DNA from: Campylobacterota bacterium
Lineage (GTDB): Bacteria; Campylobacterota; Campylobacteria; Campylobacterales; Sulfurospirillaceae
DNA length: 8,499 bases
Direction: 5' to 3'
Assembly (NCBI GenBank): GCA_009930355.1
Contig: RZYK01000081.1
Coordinates: forward strand, 1-8,499
The position numbers and the translations under genes were made by a program. The notes under the pieces were generated by a model, which was not told the origin of the DNA, ran no database searches, and worked only from the letters and a program-made list of their open reading frames with translations. Below are positions 5,189 through 8,499 of the stretch, one piece after another. How positions within the stretch are numbered: position 1 is the first letter of the stretch; each line of letters begins with the position of its first letter.

Positions 5189-8100
5189 ATGGAATCATCA
5201 CGCAGAAAATTTTTAATGGGAACAGGTTTAGCAGCCGGCGGTGTCTCTTTGTTTGGATACGCTGATACACTCAAACACACCCTCTTACTCAAAGACAGAG
5301 GCGAGTCCTCTAAAGATAGCATCTACGGCAATGCTGAAGCCCCAGAGTACGCCATCAAGGAAGAGGCTCTCACGCTCAATGGAAACTTTACCCTCATCCC
5401 CAGTGTCTGCAACGGCTGCACCACACACTGCTCTGTTAGGGTCAAGGTCGATGCCAAAGATGGACGTGTAGTTCGAGTCTTTGGAAATCCTTACAGCCTG
5501 CTCTCCTCTGATCCATGGCTCCCCTACAAAACGCCTCTAAAAGAGAGCTACAAAGCCCTCTCCAATTGGCATGAGAAAGGACTGCATACACGCTCCACTG
5601 TCTGTGCAAGGGGCAATCTAATCCATGAAAAACTAAACGACCCTTTTCGCGTCACAACCCCACTGAAACGTGTAGGCAAACGCGGGGAAAATCAATGGCA
5701 AAGCATCTCGATTGAGCAGCTGATCCGTGAGATCACCGAGGGGGGAAACCTCTTTGGAGAGGGGATGGTTGAGGGGATCAATGCTTTTAATGACACCAAA
5801 ACCCCGATCGATCCTCAAAACCCTGATTATGGTCCCCTTAGCAACAAACTGTGTGTGATAGGTACCGCCAATGAAGGGCGTCAAAACTACATGGTACACC
5901 GCTTTGTGATGGCATTTGGAACGGCAAACTACATGGGACATACAGCCGATTGTGGTCTTTCGATGCGCGCAGGTGAAGCCGCTTATCTCAATGACTTTGT
6001 CGGCTACCCTCACCTTAAGCCCGATTTTGAAGAGTGCCACTACTTGCTCAACATCGCCACAGCACCCGCACAAGCAGGCAATCCATTTAAACGCCAAGCC
6101 AAACTCTTAGCACATGCTCGCACCGAAAAAGAGCTGCGCTACACCACCGTAACTCCCGTACTCACCAATGCTGATGCTCTAGCTGCTGGAGGGCGTTCAC
6201 GATGGGTGCCCATCCAACCCGGTGGCGATCTAGCTCTGGTGATGGGGATGATCCGTGTCATCATAGAAGAAGAGCGTTTTAATGCACCTTATCTTCGCAT
6301 CCCCTCCGAAGCCTCCCAAATCAAACTGGACGATGTCAGCCACACCAATGCCACCCACCTCGTAATCGTAGAGGGAGACAAAGAGGGCTTTTTCTTAGTC
6401 GATGATGCCAAAGTGCCTTTGGTCATCGACACAAGCGATGGCATTCTTAAAAAAGCCACAGACGTCTTGCAAGCGGATCTCTTTTTTGAAGGAGAGGTTC
6501 ATGTAGGGCAAACTCTCTACCGTGTGACGACCAGTTTCAACCTCCTCAAAGAGAGTGCCAATGCCTACACGCTTGAAGAATATGCACAACACAGCGGGAT
6601 CGATGCAAAACAGATCCGTGAATTGGCATTAGAATTTACCTCATTTGGACGTGCTGTGGCTACTGACTGCCATGGGGGCACGATGCACACGACTGGATTT
6701 TACACGACCTACGCCATCATGATGCTCGGAGCCCTTGTGGGCAATCTCAACCACAAAGGGGGGATGAGTGCTGGTGGTGGAAAGTTTAAAGACTACAACG
6801 GTGTGCGCTACGATCTTTTGGCATTTGATGGCAAAAACAAGCCTAAAGGAACGCGTCTGGATCGTGCGCGAAAAGCGTATGAAACCAGTACCGAGTTTAA
6901 ACAAAAGATTGCCCAAGGTGTTAGCCCCTATCCGGCTAAAGACAACTGGTTTCCTTTTACCAACGCTTTGCAAACTGAGATCATCTCCAGTAGTGCCAAT
7001 GGCTATCCTTACAAAATGGGGGCTTTGATCAGCTGGAATGCGAACTTTGTCTATGCCCAAAGCGGGAGCGAGCACCTCATACCCCTGTTAAAAGACCCTA
7101 AAAAAGCCGTCCCCCTCTTTATCGCTATCGATCCATTCATTAATGAGACCAGCCGCTTTGCAGATTACATCGTGCCCGATTCGGTTTTGTTTGAAACGTG
7201 GGGCGTGGTCTCGCCATGGTCAGGATTTGTCACCAAAGCCAACCATGTCCGTTTTCCCATCGGTACATCCCCCAATGCCACCTTTGCCAACGGTGAGCCC
7301 ATCAGCATGGACAGCTTCATGATCGAACTGGGCAAAGCACTCAAACTCAAAGGCTTTGGCAAAGATGCCCTACGTGGTAAAGATGGACAGAAGTATGCTT
7401 TTGACAAACCGGAAGATTTTTACCTACGGGCTTTTGAAAATGTCGCTATGGATGGCAAAGTACCTGCACCCGAGATCAGTGATGAAGAGATCGCTCTTTG
7501 CGGGATAGCGGGATATGTACCCTCACTAAAACGTATCTGCGGAGAAAATTGGCGACGGGTGGCTTATGTGATGAGCCGTGGTGGACGTTTTGCAGACAAA
7601 CCCACCGCTTATGATGGGGTGAAGATGACCTCCTCTTACAAAAAAACGATCGCCATCTACAATGAAAAAGTAGGCACATCGCACAATGCTCTAAGCGGTG
7701 AACGCTACAGTGGAGTACCCCGTTTCTATCCGGCTAGATTGTGTTCAGGCAAACCCATCGCTCCTTTGCAAGAGGGTCTGGATCTTTTGGCGTTTAGCTA
7801 CAAATCCAACGTCCTCTCGCAAGCCACTGCAGCGTTAGAAAACCTACGAGAGATCCGCTACACCACCTACATCGATCTCAACACCCAAACTGCCAAACGC
7901 TATGGTATCGCCCATGGCGACCTGGTACGTATTCACTCCGCACAAGCGAGCATTGAGGGCGTTGTACGTCTGCGCGAGGGCGTACACCCTGGGGCTATCG
8001 GGATTGAACACGGCGGGGGAAGAGAGGGAGAAGGTGCGATCACGCTAGAGATCGATGGAGTAAAGCTACAAGGGAAAATCGCCCGTAAGAGTGGTACCGC

Positions 8101-8215
8101 ACTCAATAAAATCGGTCTAAAAGACCCCACCCGTCTAGGTACGGCAACGCTAGCAGATTTTGCAGTAGGCTCCAACGCCAGACAAGCCATCGCTGTACGC
8201 ATCGAAAAGATCTAA
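5189..8215 (+). CDS. ttrA: Tetrathionate reductase catalytic subunit TtrA (molybdopterin oxidoreductase)
   Basis: This 1008-residue protein is a member of the DMSO-reductase family of bis-MGD molybdoenzymes. It opens with a twin-arginine signal (SRRKFLM, residues 4-10, then a hydrophobic stretch). An N-terminal [4Fe-4S] site uses C74, C77, C81 and C139. C255, in HTADCGLSMRAGEAAY, is at the place of the molybdenum-ligating cysteine. NEGRQNYMVHRF (228-239), TAPAQAGNPFKRQ and RWVPIQPGGDLALVMGMI are cofactor-binding stretches typical of the TtrA/SrdA/ArrA branch. The molydopterin dinucleotide-binding domain covers about 865-1005 (ATAALENLREIRYTTYIDL, HGDLVRIHS). Length near 1000 and B-C-A order fit tetrathionate reductase, which turns tetrathionate into thiosulfate. 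The related selenate reductase SrdA, found with a similar gene layout, cannot be excluded from sequence reading alone; ArrA is usually shorter. The frame is intact. No TorD-like chaperone gene is seen here, so maturation factors must be elsewhere. Confidence 0.85.
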   Translation: MESSRRKFLMGTGLAAGGVSLFGYADTLKHTLLLKDRGESSKDSIYGNAEAPEYAIKEEALTLNGNFTLIPSVCNGCTTHCSVRVKVDAKDGRVVRVFGNPYSLLSSDPWLPYKTPLKESYKALSNWHEKGLHTRSTVCARGNLIHEKLNDPFRVTTPLKRVGKRGENQWQSISIEQLIREITEGGNLFGEGMVEGINAFNDTKTPIDPQNPDYGPLSNKLCVIGTANEGRQNYMVHRFVMAFGTANYMGHTADCGLSMRAGEAAYLNDFVGYPHLKPDFEECHYLLNIATAPAQAGNPFKRQAKLLAHARTEKELRYTTVTPVLTNADALAAGGRSRWVPIQPGGDLALVMGMIRVIIEEERFNAPYLRIPSEASQIKLDDVSHTNATHLVIVEGDKEGFFLVDDAKVPLVIDTSDGILKKATDVLQADLFFEGEVHVGQTLYRVTTSFNLLKESANAYTLEEYAQHSGIDAKQIRELALEFTSFGRAVATDCHGGTMHTTGFYTTYAIMMLGALVGNLNHKGGMSAGGGKFKDYNGVRYDLLAFDGKNKPKGTRLDRARKAYETSTEFKQKIAQGVSPYPAKDNWFPFTNALQTEIISSSANGYPYKMGALISWNANFVYAQSGSEHLIPLLKDPKKAVPLFIAIDPFINETSRFADYIVPDSVLFETWGVVSPWSGFVTKANHVRFPIGTSPNATFANGEPISMDSFMIELGKALKLKGFGKDALRGKDGQKYAFDKPEDFYLRAFENVAMDGKVPAPEISDEEIALCGIAGYVPSLKRICGENWRRVAYVMSRGGRFADKPTAYDGVKMTSSYKKTIAIYNEKVGTSHNALSGERYSGVPRFYPARLCSGKPIAPLQEGLDLLAFSYKSNVLSQATAALENLREIRYTTYIDLNTQTAKRYGIAHGDLVRIHSAQASIEGVVRLREGVHPGAIGIEHGGGREGEGAITLEIDGVKLQGKIARKSGTALNKIGLKDPTRLGTATLADFAVGSNARQAIAVRIEKI

Positions 8216-8225
8216 ACACGCATAC

Positions 8226-8266
8226 CTTACATGTAAGGCTATACAGCTTTACATGTAAGTCTTTAT
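8226..8266 (+). terminator. Hairpin after ttrA, probable transcription terminator built from two palindromic arms
   Basis: The left arm (8226-8240) and right arm (8245-8259) form a 15-bp stem with a single G-U pair and an ATAC tetraloop, 10 bases after the ttrA stop. The bases after it, TCTTTAT, are a modest U-rich tract. Each arm also contains the palindrome TTACATGTAA (8227-8236 and 8249-8258), so the same bases could fold on their own. The position fits the end of the ttrBCA operon. The weak U-tract means termination may be partial. Confidence 0.6.
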
Positions 8267-8337
8267 AAATTAATAACTCTTCTTTAACACCTATTTAACA
8301 ATAAGATAATATGATTACAATTATCATTAAATTCTTA

Positions 8338-8499
8338 CTAGGCTTTAGATGAGGATCGGGTACTTTGGCACATAGGTACAAAACACGACATGGTTCTTAG
8401 GAATTGCTTAAAGTCACTATAGAAGCTGCCACCTTTACTTATTTGGACTAAAAGCGACAAAGAATTTTGAACTTTACTGAATTTCTCTATAAGCCACGC
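8338..8499 (-). CDS. Possible C-terminal end of an unidentified gene, cut by window edge
   Basis: The minus strand is open from the window edge to TAG at 8340-8338, giving 53 residues (starting AWLIEKFSKVQN, then GGSFYSDFKQFLRT, ending STRSSSKA). The other two minus-strand frames close near the edge. The composition (aromatics, mixed charge) is plausible for a real protein end, but I do not recognise the family. A run of this length can also arise by chance. If real, it converges on ttrA, with the hairpin between them. The stretch 8267-8337 is very AT-rich and shows nothing else firm. Confidence 0.3.
   Translation of the reverse strand, partial: AWLIEKFSKVQNSLSLLVQISKGGSFYSDFKQFLRTMSCFVPMCQSTRSSSKA

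Noticed and set aside
8283..8310. Possible plus-strand promoter (TTTAAC, then GATAAT after 16 bases) past the ttrA hairpin
   Set aside because: Matches are expected by chance in DNA of this composition, and no plus-strand reading frame of any length follows before the window ends.
8312..8326. TGATTACAATTATCA resembles a 7-1-7 Fur box (12 of 14 consensus positions)
   Set aside because: It lies in very AT-rich DNA between a convergent pair of gene ends, with no clear downstream gene start in the window, so chance is likely.

Overview
The window suggests a campylobacterotal (epsilonproteobacterial) genome, most likely close to Sulfurospirillum. This is inferred from the HisKA motif style (AHQWRQPL preceded by SRLASMGEM), the AT-rich intergenic DNA, the sigma-70-like promoters dominated by the -10 element, and a complete anaerobic oxyanion respiration operon. 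No database search was possible, so the genus is a judgement.

Left end (1-674, minus strand): a toxin-antitoxin patch. It holds an intact HigA antitoxin, a HigB toxin reduced by a large in-frame internal deletion to 36 residues, a promoter with an overlapping palindromic operator, and downstream the start of a second antitoxin of the 'addiction module component' type that runs off the window.

Middle (843-3186, plus strand): a two-component system. An OmpR-type response regulator overlaps by 14 bases a membrane histidine kinase with a large periplasmic sensor. Base composition changes sharply inside the kinase gene near 2515. Upstream DNA is roughly 35-38% GC by hand counts of sample lines. 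From the HisKA box onward, through the reductase operon, it is roughly 45-55% and C-rich on the coding strand.

Right (3257-8215, plus strand): three tightly spaced genes in the order B-C-A. They encode a Tat-exported four-cluster ferredoxin subunit, an NrfD/PsrC-type membrane quinol dehydrogenase, and a Tat-exported molybdopterin catalytic subunit. Gene order, sizes and motifs fit tetrathionate reductase (ttrBCA). Electrons would pass from menaquinol through TtrC and the iron-sulfur clusters of TtrB to the molybdenum site of TtrA at the outer face of the membrane. Between the kinase and ttrB lies a near-perfect 11-bp tandem repeat followed by an extended -10, a good candidate for the binding site of the upstream regulator. 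Thus the two-component system probably senses a signal in the periplasm and switches on the reductase. It is not homologous in domain layout to the classical TtrS/TtrR pair.

Right edge (8216-8499): a strong hairpin follows ttrA, then AT-rich DNA, and then the possible C-terminal end of an unidentified minus-strand gene.
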